From contig CANPUZ010000060.1 of the NCBI GenBank assembly GCA_947579665.1, positions 223,501 through 287,500 of the forward strand: 64,000 bases of DNA. Direction: 5' to 3'. Positions 32,073 through 43,698 of the stretch are shown in pieces. Each line of letters opens with the position of its first letter. Positions within the stretch are counted from its first letter, which is position 1. Source of the stretch: Sympetrum striolatum (lineage: Eukaryota > Arthropoda > Insecta > Odonata > Libellulidae). The notes beneath the pieces were generated by a model, which was given only the letters and a program-made list of their open reading frames with translations, did not search any database and was not told where the DNA came from. A program made the position numbers and the translations under genes.

Positions 32073-33126
32073 AGGTTGGGTTAGTTTGGGTTGTGTCTGG
32101 TTGGGTTTGGTTGTTTGGGTAGGGTTTGGTTAGGTTGGGTTGGGTAGGGTTGGGTTGGGTTGGGTTGGGTTGGGTTGGGTAGGGTTGGGTTGGTTTGGGT
32201 TGGGTTGGGTTGGGTTTGGTTGTGTTGGGTTGGGTTGGGTTGGGTTGGGTTAGGTTGGGTTGGGGTAGGTTGGGTAGGGTTGGGTTGGGTTGGGTAGGGT
32301 TGGGTTGGGTTGGGTAGGGTTGGGTTGGGTTAGGTTGTGTTGGGTTGGGTTGGGTTGGGTTGGGTTAGGTTGGGTTGGGTTGGAATGGGTTGGGTTGGGT
32401 TGGGTTTGGTATTTACTTCGCTTAGACACCGTAAATTTGGCTTAGACTCCATTTATTACGATTTTAGACCGCTTTATTTGCTGAGAGTCCCTTCAATTAA
32501 TATAGAGTCCGATCAATTCGCTTAGAGTCCGCTTTATTTGCTCAGAGCCCAATTACCTCGAGTTGAAAAAGCTTTTTTCGCTGAACGTCCGCTTAATTCG
32601 CTTAGCCTCCGGTTATCAGCTTCGTGACGGCTTATATCACATAGAAACCGCTTATTTCGCTAAGAGTCCAATAAGCTCGCTTAGAGTCCGTTTCCTTCGC
32701 TTAGAGTCCACTTCATTCGCTTGATTGAATTTTAATTAAGTAAGTGAACTCTCATTTCGCGTAGATACCGCTTTATTTGCTTAAATTCTTTTCTTTCACT
32801 TACAGTCATTTTCTTTGATAAGAGTCCGCTACATTCGCTTAGACTCTTTTTATTTCGCTTAGTGACCGCTTATTTCCTTTATAGTCCGCTTTATTCGTTT
32901 AGACTCCTATTATTTCGCTATGTGACAGCATATTTCGCTATGACTCTGATATGCCAGCATTGAGTCCGATTACTTCCCATAAAGACGGCTTAGCATGGAT
33001 AGCCTTTGCTTAGAGACCGCTTAGTTTCTAAGAGACATCTTAACTCGCTTTTTAAACGCTTTAAAACCGCTTTTATTCCTATTAGTTCGGTCACAGAAAG
33101 AACTAATCGGAATTAACGGTTAGTTT
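32073..33126 (+). repeat. Array (32073-32409) plus L spacer (32410-33126)
   Basis: The 337-bp array goes from head to GGGTAGGGTTTGG at once and has four GGGTAGGG markers at close spacing near 32260-32330. It ends GGGTTTGGTATTTACTTCGC. The L spacer carries TTGATTGAATTTTAATTAAG near 32722, a variant region shared in part with 35399. Confidence 0.93.
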
Positions 33127-33758
33127 AGGTTGGGTTAGGTTTGGTTGTGTCTGGTTTTGTTGGGTTGCTTAAAAATCCATTTACCTCGATTTGACACCGT
33201 TAATTTCGCTCATACTCCACTTATAACGCTTTTAGTCCACTTTATTTGCTCAGAGTCCCTTCAATAAATTTTTGAGTCCGCTTAATTCGCTTGGACTCCG
33301 ATTATTTCGCTTAGTGACGGCATATTTCGCTTAGAATCCGCTTTTTTCGCTAAAGGTCCACTAAGCTCGCTTTGAGTCCGCTTCTTTCGCTAAGAGTCTG
33401 CTTCATTCGCTTATACTCATTTTATTTCGCTTATCGACCGCTTTTTTGCTTTAGAGTCTGCTTCATTCGCTTATACTCATTTTATTTCGCTTAGTGACCG
33501 CTTTTTTCCTTTAGAGTCCGCTTTATTCGCTTAGACTCATATTTTTTCGCTATATAACAGAACATTTCGGTTAGACTATGATATGCCCACATTGAATCCT
33601 ATTTCTTCCCATAGATACAGCTTGGCATGGATAGCCTTCGCTTAGAGACCGCTTAGTTTTTCTAGTGACAGCTTAACTCAATTATAACACATTTTTAACC
33701 GCTTTTATTCCAATTAGTTCGGTCACAGAACGAACTAATCGGAATTAACAGTTAGTTT
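33127..33758 (+). repeat. Mini-array (33127-33167) plus M spacer with 60-bp duplication (33168-33758)
   Basis: The mini-array has GTCTGGTTTTGTTGGG. The M spacer is 591 bp because 33393-33452 is repeated at 33453-33512, exactly 60 bp. The end of the spacer switches to the S form (CACATTTTTAACCGC), as in 31693-32072. Confidence 0.93.
33393..33512 (+). repeat. 60-bp tandem duplication inside a spacer
   Basis: Two copies start AGAGTCTGCTTCATTCGC at 33393 and 33453. The first contains TTATCGACCGCTTTTTTGC and the second TTAGTGACCGCTTTTTTCC, so they come from two different M variants. The unit equals three 20-mers. Confidence 0.95.
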
Positions 33759-34735
33759 AGGTTGGGTTAGTTTGGGTTGTGTCTAGTTTGGTTTGGTTGT
33801 TTGGTTTGGGTTGGGTTGGGATGTTTGGGTTGGGTTGGGTTGGGTTGGGTAGGGTTTGGTTGGGTTGGGTTGGGTTGGGTTGGGTTGGGTTGGGTTGGGG
33901 TAGGTTGTGTTGGGTTGGGTTGTGTTGGGTTGGGTAGGGTTGGGTTGGGAAGGGTTAGTTTGGGTTGGGTTGGGTTGGGTTGGTTTGGGTTGGGTTGGGG
34001 TGGGTTGGGGTGGGTTGGGGTGGGTTGGGGTGGGTTGGGGTGGGTTGGGTTGGGTAGGTTTGGGTTGGGTTGGGTTAGGGTGGGTTGGGTTGGGTTGGGT
34101 TGGGTTGGGGTGGGTTGGGTTGGGTCGGGTAGGGTTGGCTTGGGTTGGGTTGGGTTGGGTTGGGTTGGGGTAGGTTTGGTTGGGTTGGGTTGGGTTAGGT
34201 TGGGTTGGGTTGGGTTGGGTAGGGTTGCGTTTGGTTGGGGGCGGTTGGGTTGGGGTGGGTTGGGTTGGGTTGGGTTGGGTTGGGTTGGGTGGGGTTGGGT
34301 TGGGTTGGGTTTGGTTGGGTTGGGTTGGGTTGGGTTTGGTTGGGTTGGGTTGGGTATTTATTTCGCTTAGATACCGTAAATTTCGCTAAGACTCCACTTA
34401 TTACGCTTTTAGTCCGCTTCATTTGCTGAGAGTCTGCTTCATTCGCTTAGACTCATTTTATTTCGCATAGTGACCGCTTTTATCATTTAGAGTCCGCTTT
34501 ATTCGCTTAGACTCATATTATTTCGCTATATAACAGCACATTTCGTTTACACTATGATATGCCCACATTAAATCCGATTTCTTCCCATAGATACAGCTTG
34601 GCATGTATAGCCTTCGCTTAGAGACCGCTTTGTTTTTCTAGTGACAGCTTAACTCAATTATAAAACGCTTTGAAACAGCTTTTATTCCAATTAGTTCGTT
34701 CACAGAACGAACATATCGGAATTAACAGTTAGTTT
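33759..34735 (+). repeat. Array (33759-34354) plus S spacer (34355-34735)
   Basis: The 596-bp array has the head form GTCTAGTTTGGTTTGG. It contains five successive TGGGTTGGGG decamers at 33991-34040 and GGTTGGGGGCGG near 34234. The tail is TATTTATTTCGC. The spacer has TATCATTTAGAG near 34481. Confidence 0.93.
33991..34040 (+). repeat. Five TGGGTTGGGG decamers
   Basis: Two neighbouring 5-bp variants have amplified together as a 10-bp unit, showing that slippage here acted on a dimer. Confidence 0.93.
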
Positions 34736-35802
34736 AGGTTGGGTTAGTTTGGGTTGTGTCTGGTTGGGTTTGGTTGTTTGGGTTGGGTTGGGTTAGGTTG
34801 GGATGTTTGGGTTTGGATGGGTTGGGTTGGGTTGGGTTGGGTAGGCATGGGTTGGGATGGGTTGGGTTGGGTTGGGTTGGGTTTGGTTGGGTAGGGTTGG
34901 GTTAGGTTGGGTTGGGGTAGGTTGGGTTGGGTTGGGTAGGGTTGGGTTGGGTTGGGTTGGGTTGGGTTGGGTTGGGTTGGGTTGGGTTTGGTTGTTTTGG
35001 GTTGGGTTGGGTTGGGTAAGGTTGGGTTGGGTTGGGTTGGGTTGGGTTGGGTTGGGTTGGGTTGGGTTGGGTTGGTTTGGGTTGGGTATTTCTTCGCTTA
35101 GACACCGAAAATTTGGCTTAGACTCCACTTATTACGATTTTAGTCCGCTTTATTTGCTGAGAGTCCCTTCAATTAATATAGAGTCCGATCAATTCGCTTA
35201 GAGTCCGCTTTATTTGCTCAGAGCCCAATTAGCTCGTGTTGAAACAGCTTCTTTCGCTGAGAGTCCGCTTAATTCGCTTAGCCTGCGATTATCAGCTTCG
35301 TGACGGCTTATATCACATAGAAACCGCTTATTTCGCTAAGAGTCCAATAAGCTCGCTTAGAGTCCGTTTCCTTCGCTTAGAGTCCACTTCATTCTCTTGA
35401 TTGAATTTTAATGAAGTAAGTGAACTCTCATTTCGCGTAGATACCGCTTTATTTGCTTAAATTCTTTTCTTTCACTTAGAGTCATTTTCTTTGCTAAGAA
35501 TCCGCTACATTCGCTTAGACTCTTTTTATTTCGCTTAGTGACCGCTTATTTCCTTTATAGTCCGCTTTATTCGTTTAGACTCCTATTATTTCGCTATGTG
35601 ACAGCTTATTTCGCTTAGACTCTGATATGCCAGCATTGAGTCCGATTAATTCCCATAGAGACGGCTTTGCATGGATAGCCTTTGCTTAGAGACCGCTTAG
35701 TTTCTAAGAGACATCTTAACTCGCTTTCAAAACGCTTTAAAACCGCTTTTATTCCTATAAGTTCGGTCACAGAAAGAACTAATCGGAATTAACAGTTAGT
35801 TT
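34736..35802 (+). repeat. Array (34736-35086) plus L spacer (35087-35802)
   Basis: The 351-bp array shares GGTTGTTTTGGG and the TATTTCTTCGC tail with 28831-29116. The L spacer has GACACCGAAAATTTGG and ATTTTAATGAAGTAAG near 35406. Confidence 0.93.
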
Positions 35803-36375
35803 AGGTTGGGTTAGGTTTGGTTGTGTCTGGTTGGGTTGGGATGCTTAAAAATCCATTTACCTCGATATGACACCGTTAATTTCGCTCATACTCCACTTAT
35901 AACGCTTTTAGTCCACTTTATTTGCTCAGAGTCCCTTCAATAAATTTTTGAGTCAGCTAAATTCGCTTGGACTCCGATTATTTCGCTTAGTGACGGCTTA
36001 TTTCGCTTAGAATCCGCTTTTTTCGCTAAAGGTCCACTAAGCTCGCTTTGAGTCCGCTTCTTTCGCTAAGAGTCTGCTTCATTCGCTTATACTCATTTTA
36101 TTTCGCTTAGTGACCGCTTTTTTCCTTTAGAGTCCGCTTTATTCGCTTAGACTCATATTTTTTCGCTATATAACAGCACATTTCGGTTAGACTATGATAT
36201 GCCCACATTGAATCCGATTACTTCCCATAGATACAGCTTGGCATGGATAGCCTTCGCTTAGAGACCGCTTAGTTTTTTTAGTGACAACTTAACTCGCTTA
36301 TAACACGCTTTGAAACCGATATTATTCCATTTAGTTCGGTCACAGAACGAACTAATCGGAATTAACAGTTAGTTT
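35803..36375 (+). repeat. Mini-array (35803-35843) plus M spacer (35844-36375)
   Basis: Ends GGGATGCTTAAAAATCC and has CTCGATATGACACC like 25887-26459. The M spacer has GAGTCAGCTAAATTCGC near 35950 and TTTTTTTAGTGACAACTT near 36273. Confidence 0.92.
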
Positions 36376-36997
36376 AGGATGGGTTAGTTTGGGTTGTGTC
36401 TGGTTGGGTTTGGTTGTTTGGGTTGGGTTGGGTTGGGATGTTTGGGTTGGGTTGGGTTCGGTTGGGTTGGGTTAGGTTGGGTTGGGGAAGGTTGGGTTGG
36501 GTTGGGTTGGGTTGGGTAGGGTTGGGTTGGGAAGGGTTGGGTTGGGTTGGGTTGGGTTGGGTTGAGTTGGGTTGGGGTGGGTTGGGTTGGGTTGGGTTTG
36601 GTTGGGTTGGGGTGGGTATTTACTTCGCCTAGACACCGTAAATTTTGCTTAGACTCCACTTATTACGCTTTTAGTCCGCTTTATTTGCTGAGAGTCTGCT
36701 TCATTCGCTTGGACTCATTTTATTTCGCATAGTGACCGCTTTTTTCCTTTAGAGTCCGCTTTATTGGCTTAGACTCATATTATTTCGCTATATAACAGCA
36801 CATTTCGTTTAGATTATGATATGCCCACATTGAATCCGATTTCTTCCCATAGATACAGCTTGGCATGAATAGCCTTCGCTTAGAGACCGCTTAGTTTTTC
36901 TAGTGACAGCTTAAATCAATTATAACACGCTTTGAAACCGCTTTTATTCCAATTAGTTCGGTCACAGAACGAACTAATCGGAATTAACAGTTAGTTT
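36376..36997 (+). repeat. Array (36376-36616) plus S spacer (36617-36997)
   Basis: The 241-bp array is the partner of 20435-20680, with a TTAGG for TTGGG change and an end GGGGTGGG in place of GGGGTTGG. The spacer has AAATTTTGCTTAG near 36641. Confidence 0.93.
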
Positions 36998-37180
36998 AGG
37001 TTGGGTTAGTTTGGGTTGTGTCTGGTTGGGTTTGGTTGTTTGGGTTGGGTTGGGTTAGGTTGGGATGTTTGGGTTGGGTTGGGTTGGGACAGCTTAACTC
37101 AATTATAACACGCTTTGAAACGGCTTTTATTCCAATTAGTTCGGTTACAGAACGAACTAATCGGAATTAACAGTTAGTTT
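36998..37180 (+). repeat. Stub array (36998-37088) plus 92-bp spacer fragment (37089-37180)
   Basis: It is identical in layout to 21062-21244, including GAAACGGCTTTTATTCC and GGTTACAGAACGAAC. The truncation therefore happened before the two regions were duplicated. Confidence 0.92.
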
Positions 37181-38192
37181 AGGTTGGGTTAGTTTAGGTT
37201 GTGTCTGGTTGGGTTTGGTTGTTAGGGTTGGGTTGGGTTGGGTTGGGATGTTTGGGTCTGGTTGGGTTGGGTTGGGTTGGGTTGGGTAGAGTTGGTTTGG
37301 GATGGGTTGGGTTGGGTTGGGTTTGGTTGGGTTGGGTTGGGCTGGGTTATTTTGGGGTAGTTTGGGTTGGGTTGGGTAGGGTTAGGTTGGGTTGGGTAGG
37401 GTTGGGTTGGGTTGGGTTGGGTTGGGTTGGGTTGTGGTGGGTTGGGTTAGGTTGGGTTGGGTTGGGTTGGGTTGGGTATTTACTTCGCTTAGACACCGTA
37501 AATTTGGCTTAGACTCCATTTATTACGATTTTAGTCCGCTTTATTTGCTGAGAGTCCCTTCAATTAATATAGAGTCCGATCAATTCGCTTAGAGTCCGCT
37601 TTATTTGCTCAGAGCCCAATTAGCTCGAGTTGAAACAGCTTCTTTCGCTGAGAGTCCGCTTAATTCGTTTAGCCTCCGATTATCAGCTTCGTCACGGCTT
37701 ATATCACATAGAAACCGCTTATTTCGCTAAGAGTCCAATAAGCTTGCTTAGAGTCCGTTTCCTTCGCTTAGAGTCCACTTCATTCGCTTGATTCAAATTA
37801 TTTACGTAAGTGAACTCTCATTTCGCTTAGATACCGCATTATTTGCTTAAATTCTTTTCTTTCACTTAGAGTCATTTTCTTTGCTAAGAGTCCGCTACAT
37901 TCGCTTAGACTCTTTTTATTTCGCTTAGTGACCGCTTATTTCCTTTATAGTCCGCTTTATTCGTTTAGACTCCTGTTATTTCGCTATGTGACAGCTTATT
38001 TTGCTTAGACTCTGATATGCCAGCATTGAGTCCGATTACTTCCCATAGAGACGGCTTAGTATGGATAGCCTTTGCTTAGAGACCGCTTAGTTTCTAAGAG
38101 TCATCTTAACTCGCTTTTAAAACGCTTTAAAACCGCTTTTATTCCTATTAGTTCGGTCACAGAAAGAACGAATCGGAATTAACAGTTAGTTT
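37181..38192 (+). repeat. Array (37181-37476) plus L spacer (37477-38192)
   Basis: The 296-bp array is four units shorter than its partner at 21245 and has GTTATTTTGGGGTAG where the partner has GTTATGTTGGGGTAG. The L spacer is complete here, so the hybrid at 21561-22277 is the derived form. Confidence 0.93.
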
Positions 38193-38585
38193 AGGTTGGG
38201 TTAGGTTTGGTTGTGTCTGGTTGGGTTGGGTTGCTTAAAAATCCATTTACCTCGCTTTGACACCGTTAATTTCGCTCATACTCCACTTATAACGCTTTTA
38301 GTCCACTATATTTGCTCAGAGTCCCTTCAATAAATTTTTGAGTCCGCTTAATTCGCTAGGACTCATATTATATCGCTATATAACAGCACATTTCGGTTAG
38401 ACTATGATATGCCCACATTGAATCCGATTACTTACCATAGATACAGCATGGCATGGATAGCCTTCGATTAGAGACCGCTTAGTTTTTCTAGTGACAGCTT
38501 AACTCGCTTTTAACTCGCTTTGAAACCGATATTATTCCATTTAGTTCGGTCACAGAACGAACTAATCGGAATTAACAGTTAGTTT
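38193..38585 (+). repeat. Mini-array (38193-38233) plus truncated M spacer (38234-38585)
   Basis: The M spacer is 352 bp. GCTAGGACTC is joined to ATATTATATCGC near 38360, about nine 20-mers missing. The site is the same as at 16130 but the flanking bases differ, so either an old shared deletion diverged or the same repeats recombined twice. Confidence 0.92.
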
Positions 38586-39207
38586 AAGTTGGGTTAGTTT
38601 GGGTTGTGTCTGGTTGGGTTTGGTTGTTTGGGTTGGGTTGGGTTGGGATGTTTGGAATGGGTTGGGTTGGGTTGGGTAGGGTTGGGTTGGGTTGGGTTGG
38701 GTTGGGTCAGGTTGGGTTGGGTTGGGTTGGGTTGGTTTGGGTTGGGTAGGGTTGTGTTGGGTTGGGTTGGGTTGGGTTGGGTTAGGGTGGGTTGGGTTGG
38801 GTTGGGTTGGGTAGGTTTGGGTTGGGTATTTTCTTCGCTTAGACAGCGTAAACTTCGCTTAGACTCTACTTATTACGCTTTTAGTCCGATTTATTTGCTG
38901 AGAGTCTGCTTCATTCGCTTAGACTCATTTTATTTCGCATAGTGACCGCTTTTTTCCTTTAGAGTCCGCTTTATTCGCTTAGACTCATATTATTTCGCTA
39001 TATAACAGCACATTTCGCTTAGACTATGATATGCCCACATTGAATCCGATTTCTTCCCATAGATACAGCTTGGCATGGATAGCCTTCGCTCAGAGACCGC
39101 TTAGTATTTCTAGTGACAGCTTAACTCAATTATAACACGCTTTGAAACCGCTTTTATTCCAATTAGTTCGGTCACAGAACGAACTAATCGGAATTAACAG
39201 TTAGTTT
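38586..39207 (+). repeat. Array (38586-38826) plus S spacer (38827-39207)
   Basis: Copy of 55-676. The unit at 38682-38686 is TTGGG where copy 1 has TTGTG. Confidence 0.95.
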
Positions 39208-39804
39208 AGGTTGGGTTAATTTGGGTTGTGTCAGGTTGGGTTTGGTTGTTTGGGTTGGGTTGGGTTTGGTTGGGATGTTTGGGTTGGGTTGGTTTGGGTT
39301 GGGTTGGGTTGGGTAGGGTTGGGTTGGGATGGGTTGGGTTGGGTTGGGTTTGGTTGGGTTAGGTTGGGTTGGGTTGGTGTAGGTAGGGTTGGGTTGGGTT
39401 GGGTTGGGTTGGGTTGGGTTGGGTTAGGGTTGGTTGGGTTGGGTTGGGTTGGGTTGGGTTGGGTATTTTCTTCGCTTAGACACCATAAATTTGGCTTAGA
39501 CTCCACTTATTACGATTTTAGTCCGCTTTATTTGCTGAGAGTCCCTTCAATTAATATAGAGACCGATCAATTCCCTTAGACTCATATTATTTCGCTATAT
39601 AACAGCACATTTCGCTTAGACTATGATATGCCCACATTGAATCCGATTTCTTCCCATAGATACAGCTTGGCATGGATAGCCTTCGCTTAGAGACCGCTTA
39701 GTTTTTCTAGTGATAGCTTAACTCAATTATAACACGCTTTGAAACCGCTTTTATTCCAATTAGTTCGGTCACAGAACGAACTAATCGGAATTAACAGTTA
39801 GTTT
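39208..39804 (+). repeat. Array (39208-39463) plus SL spacer (39464-39804)
   Basis: Copy of 677-1273; I saw no difference. Confidence 0.95.
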
Positions 39805-40665
39805 AGGTTGGGTTAGTTTGGGTTGTGTCTGGTTGGGTTTGGTTGTTTGGGTTGGGTTGGGTTAGGTTGGGATGTTTGGGTTGGGTTGGGTTGGGTTGGG
39901 TTGGGTTGGGATGGGTTGGGTAGGGTTGGGTTGGGAAGGGTTGGGTTGGGTTGGGTTGGGGTGGGGTGGGTTGGGTTGGGTTGGGTAGGATTGGGTTGGG
40001 TTGGGTTTGGTTGGGGTGGGTTGGGTTGGGTTGGGTTGGGGTGGGTTGGGTTGGGTTGGGTAGGGTTGGGTTGGGTTGGGTTGGGTCGGGTTGGGTTGGG
40101 TTGGGTTGGGTTAGGTTGGGTTGGATTGGGTTAGGTTGGGTTGGGTTGGGTTGGGTAGGGTTGATTGGGTTGGGTTGGGTTGGGTTGGGTTGGGTTGGGT
40201 TGGGTTGGGTTGGGTTGGGTAGGGTTGGGTTGGGTTGGGTTGGGTTGGGTTGGGTTTGTATGGGTTTGGTTAGGTTGGGTTGGGTATTTACTTCGCTTAG
40301 ACACCGTAAATTTCGCTTAGACTCCACTTATTACGCTTTTAGTCCGCTTTATTTGCTGAGAGTCTGCTTCTTTCGCTTAGACTCATTTTATTTCGCTTAG
40401 TGACCGCTTTTTTCCTTTAGAGTCCGCTTTTTTCGCTTTGACTCATATTATTTCGCTATATAACAGCACATTTCGCTTAGACTATGATATGCCCACATTG
40501 AATCCGATTTCTTCCCATAGAAGAAGCTTGGCATGGATAGCCTTCGCTTAGAGACCGCTTAGTTTTTCTAGTGACAGCTTAACTCAATTATAACACGCTT
40601 TGAAACCGCTTTTATTCCAATTAGTTCGGTCACAGAACGAACTAATCGGAATTAACAGTTAGTTT
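39805..40665 (+). repeat. Array (39805-40284) plus S spacer (40285-40665)
   Basis: Copy of 1274-2129 with one extra TTGGG between the GTAGGG markers at 40155 and 40219. Confidence 0.95.
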
Positions 40666-41162
40666 AGGTTGGGTTAGTTTGGGTTGTGTCTGGTTGGGTT
40701 TGGTTGTTTGGGTTGGGTTGGGTTAGGTTGGGATGTTTGGGTTGGGTTGGGTTGGGTTGGGTTGGGTTGTGTTGGGTAGGGTTGGGTTGGGATGGGTTGG
40801 GTTGGGTTGGGTTGGGTTGGGTATTTTCTTCGCTTAGACACCATAAATTTGGCTTAGACTCCACTTATTACGATTTTAGTCCGCTTTATTTGCTGAGAGT
40901 CCCTTCAATTAATATAGAGTCCGATCAATTCGATTAGACTCATATTATTTCGCTATATAACAGCACATTTCGCTTAGACTATGATATGCCAACATTGAAT
41001 CCGATTTCTTCCCATAGATACAGCTTGGCATGGATAGCCTTCGCTTAGAGACCGCTTAGTTTTTCTAGTGACAGCTTAACTCAATTATAACACGCTTTGA
41101 AACCGCTTTTATTCCAATTAGTTCGGTCACAGAACGAACTAATCGGAATTAACAGTTAGTTT
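40666..41162 (+). repeat. Short array (40666-40821) plus SL spacer (40822-41162)
   Basis: Copy of 2130-2631 with one TTGGG fewer after the GATGGG marker, giving a 156-bp array. Confidence 0.95.
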
Positions 41163-42183
41163 AGGTTGGGTTAGTTTGGGTTGTGTCTGGTTGGGTTTGG
41201 TTGTTTGGGTTGGGTTGGGTTAGGTTGGGATGTTTGGGTTGGGTTGGCTGGGTTGGGTTGGGTAGGGTTGGGTTGGGATGGGTTGGGTTGGGTTGGGTTG
41301 GGTTTGGTTGGGTTGGGTTGGGTTGGGGTAGGTTGGGTTGGGGTAGGCTGGGTTGGGTTGGGTAGGGTTGGGTTGGGGTAGGCTGGGTTGGGTTGGGTTG
41401 GGTTGGGTTGTGTTGGGTTGGGTTGGGTTTGGTTAGGTTTGGTTGGGTTGGGTTGGGTTGGGTTGGGTATTTACTTCGCTTAGACACTGTAAATTTGGCT
41501 TAGACTCCATTTATTACGATTTTAGTCCGCTTTATTTGCTGAGAGTCCCTTCAATTAACATAGAGTCCGATCAATTCGCTTAGAGTCCGCTTTATTTGCT
41601 CAGAGCCCAATTAGCTCGAGTTGAAACAGCTTCTTTCGCTGAGAGTCCGCTTAATTCGCTTAGCCTCCGATTATCAGCTTCGTGACGGCTTATATCACAT
41701 AGAAACCGCTTATTTCGCTAAGAGTCCAATAAGCTCGTTTAGAGTCCGTTTCCTTCGCTTAGAGTCCACTTCATTCGCTTGATTCAAATTATTTAAGTAA
41801 GTGAACTCTCATTTCGCTTAAATACCGCATTATTTGCTTAAATTCTTTTCTTTCACTTAGAGTCATTTTCTTTGCTAAGAGTCCGCTACATTCGCTTAGA
41901 CTCTTTTTATTTCGCTTAGTGACCGCTTATTTCCTTTATAGTCCGCTTTATTCGTTTAGACTCCTGTTATTTCGCTATGTGACAGCTTATTTCGCTTAGA
42001 CTCTGATATGCCAGCATTGAGTCCGATTACTTCCCATAGAGACGGCTTAGAATGGATAGCCTTTGCTTAGAGACCGCTGAGTTTCTAAGAAACATCTTAA
42101 CTCGCTTTTAAAACGCTTTAAAACCGCTTTTATTCCTATTATTTCGGTCACAGAAAGAACTAATCGGAATTAACAGTTAGTTT
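41163..42183 (+). repeat. Array (41163-41467) plus L spacer (41468-42183)
   Basis: Copy of 2632-3652, including the L variant TTAACATAGAGTCC near 41552. Confidence 0.95.
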
Positions 42184-42756
42184 AGGTTGGGTTAGGTTTG
42201 GTTGTGTCTGGTTGGGTTGGGTTGCTTAAAAATCCATTTACTTCGCTTTGACACCGTTAATTTCGCTCATACTCCACTTATAACGCTTTTAGTCCACTAT
42301 ATTTGCTCAGAGTCCCTTCAATAAATTTTTGAGTCCGCTTAATTCGCTTGGACTCCGATTATTTTGCTAAGTGACGGCTTATTTCGCTTAGAATCCGCTT
42401 TTTTCGCTAAAGGTCCACTAAGCTCGCTTTGAGTCCGCTTCTTTCGCTAAGAGTCTGCTTCATTCGCTTATGCTCATTTTATTTCGCCTAGTGACCGCTT
42501 TTTTCCTTTAGAGTCCGCTTTATTCGCTTAGACTCATATTTTTTCGCTATATAACAGCACATTTCGGTTAGACTATGATATGCCCTCATTGAATCCGATT
42601 ACCTCCCATAGATACAGCTTGGCATGGATAGCCTTCGCTTAGAGACCGCTTAGTTTTTCTAGTGACAGCTTAACTCGCTTATTACACGCTTTGAAACCGA
42701 TATTATTCCATTTAATTCGGTCACAGAACGAACTAATCGGAATTAACAGTTAGTTT
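42184..42756 (+). repeat. Mini-array (42184-42224) plus M spacer (42225-42756)
   Basis: Copy of 3653-4225, with the same private TATGCCCTCATTG near 42571. Confidence 0.95.
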
Positions 42757-43698
42757 AGGTTGAGTTAGTTTGGGTTGTGTCTGGTTGGGTTTGGTTGTTT
42801 GGGTTGGGTTGGTATGTTTGGGTTGGGTTGGGTTGGGTTGGGTAGGGTTGGGTTATGTTGGGTTGGGTTGGGGTGGGTTGGGGTAGGTTGGGGTAGGTTG
42901 GGTTGGGTTGGGTTGGGTTGGGTAGGGTTGGGTTGGGTTGGGTTGGGTTGGGTTGGGTTGGGTTGGGTTGGGTTGGGTCTGGTTGGGGTGGGTTGGGTTT
43001 GGTTGGGTTGGGTTGGGTAGGTTTGGGTTGGGTTGGGTTGGGTTGGGGTGGGTTGGGTTGGGTTGGGTTGGGTTGGGGTTGGTTGGGTTGGGTTGGGTAG
43101 GGTTGGGTTGGGTTGGGTTGGGTTGGGTTGGGGTAGGTTGGGTTGGGTTGGGTTGGGTTAGGTTGGGTTGGGTTGGGTTGGGTAGGGTTGGGTTGGTTTG
43201 GGTTGGTTTGGGTTGGGTTGGGTTGGGTTGGGGTGGGTTGGGTTTGGTTGGGTTGGGTTGGGTAGGGTTGGGTTGGGTTGGGTTGGCTTGGGTTGGGTTT
43301 GGTTGGGTTGGGTTGAGTATTTACTTCGCTTAGACACCGTAAACTTCGCTTAGACTCCACTTATTACGCTTTTAGTCCGCTTTATTTGCTGAGAGTCTGC
43401 TTCATTCGCTTAGACTCATTTTATTTCGCATAGTGACCGCTTTTTTCCTTTAGAGTCCGCTTTATTCGCTTAGACTCATATTATTTCGCTATATAACAGC
43501 ACATTTCGGTTAGACTATGATATGCCCACATTGAATCCGATTACCTCCCATAGATACAGCTTGGCATGGATAGCCTTCGCTTAGAGACCGCTTAGTTTTT
43601 CTAGTGACAGCTTAACTCGCTTATAACACGCTTTGAAACCGATATTATTCCATTTAGTTCGGTCACAGAACGAACTTATCGGAATTAACAGTTAGTTT
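42757..43698 (+). repeat. Array (42757-43317) plus S spacer (43318-43698)
   Basis: Copy of 4226-5167, same length. Confidence 0.95.

Larger units (their letters stand above)
36376..38585 (+). repeat. Three-array unit with stub array, keeping the mini-array
   Basis: This is the partner of 20435-22277: same stub array, same rare head changes (AGGATGGG; GTTAGGGTTGGG) and a full L plus mini-array plus a truncated M. It leads into the five-array unit at 38586, as 20435-22277 leads into 22278. Confidence 0.8.
38586..42756 (+). repeat. Five-array higher-order unit, copy of 55-4225
   Basis: It has the same length as 55-4225. Its third array has one more TTGGG unit and its fourth has one fewer, so the two changes cancel and the offset returns to 38,531. 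Confidence 0.9.
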
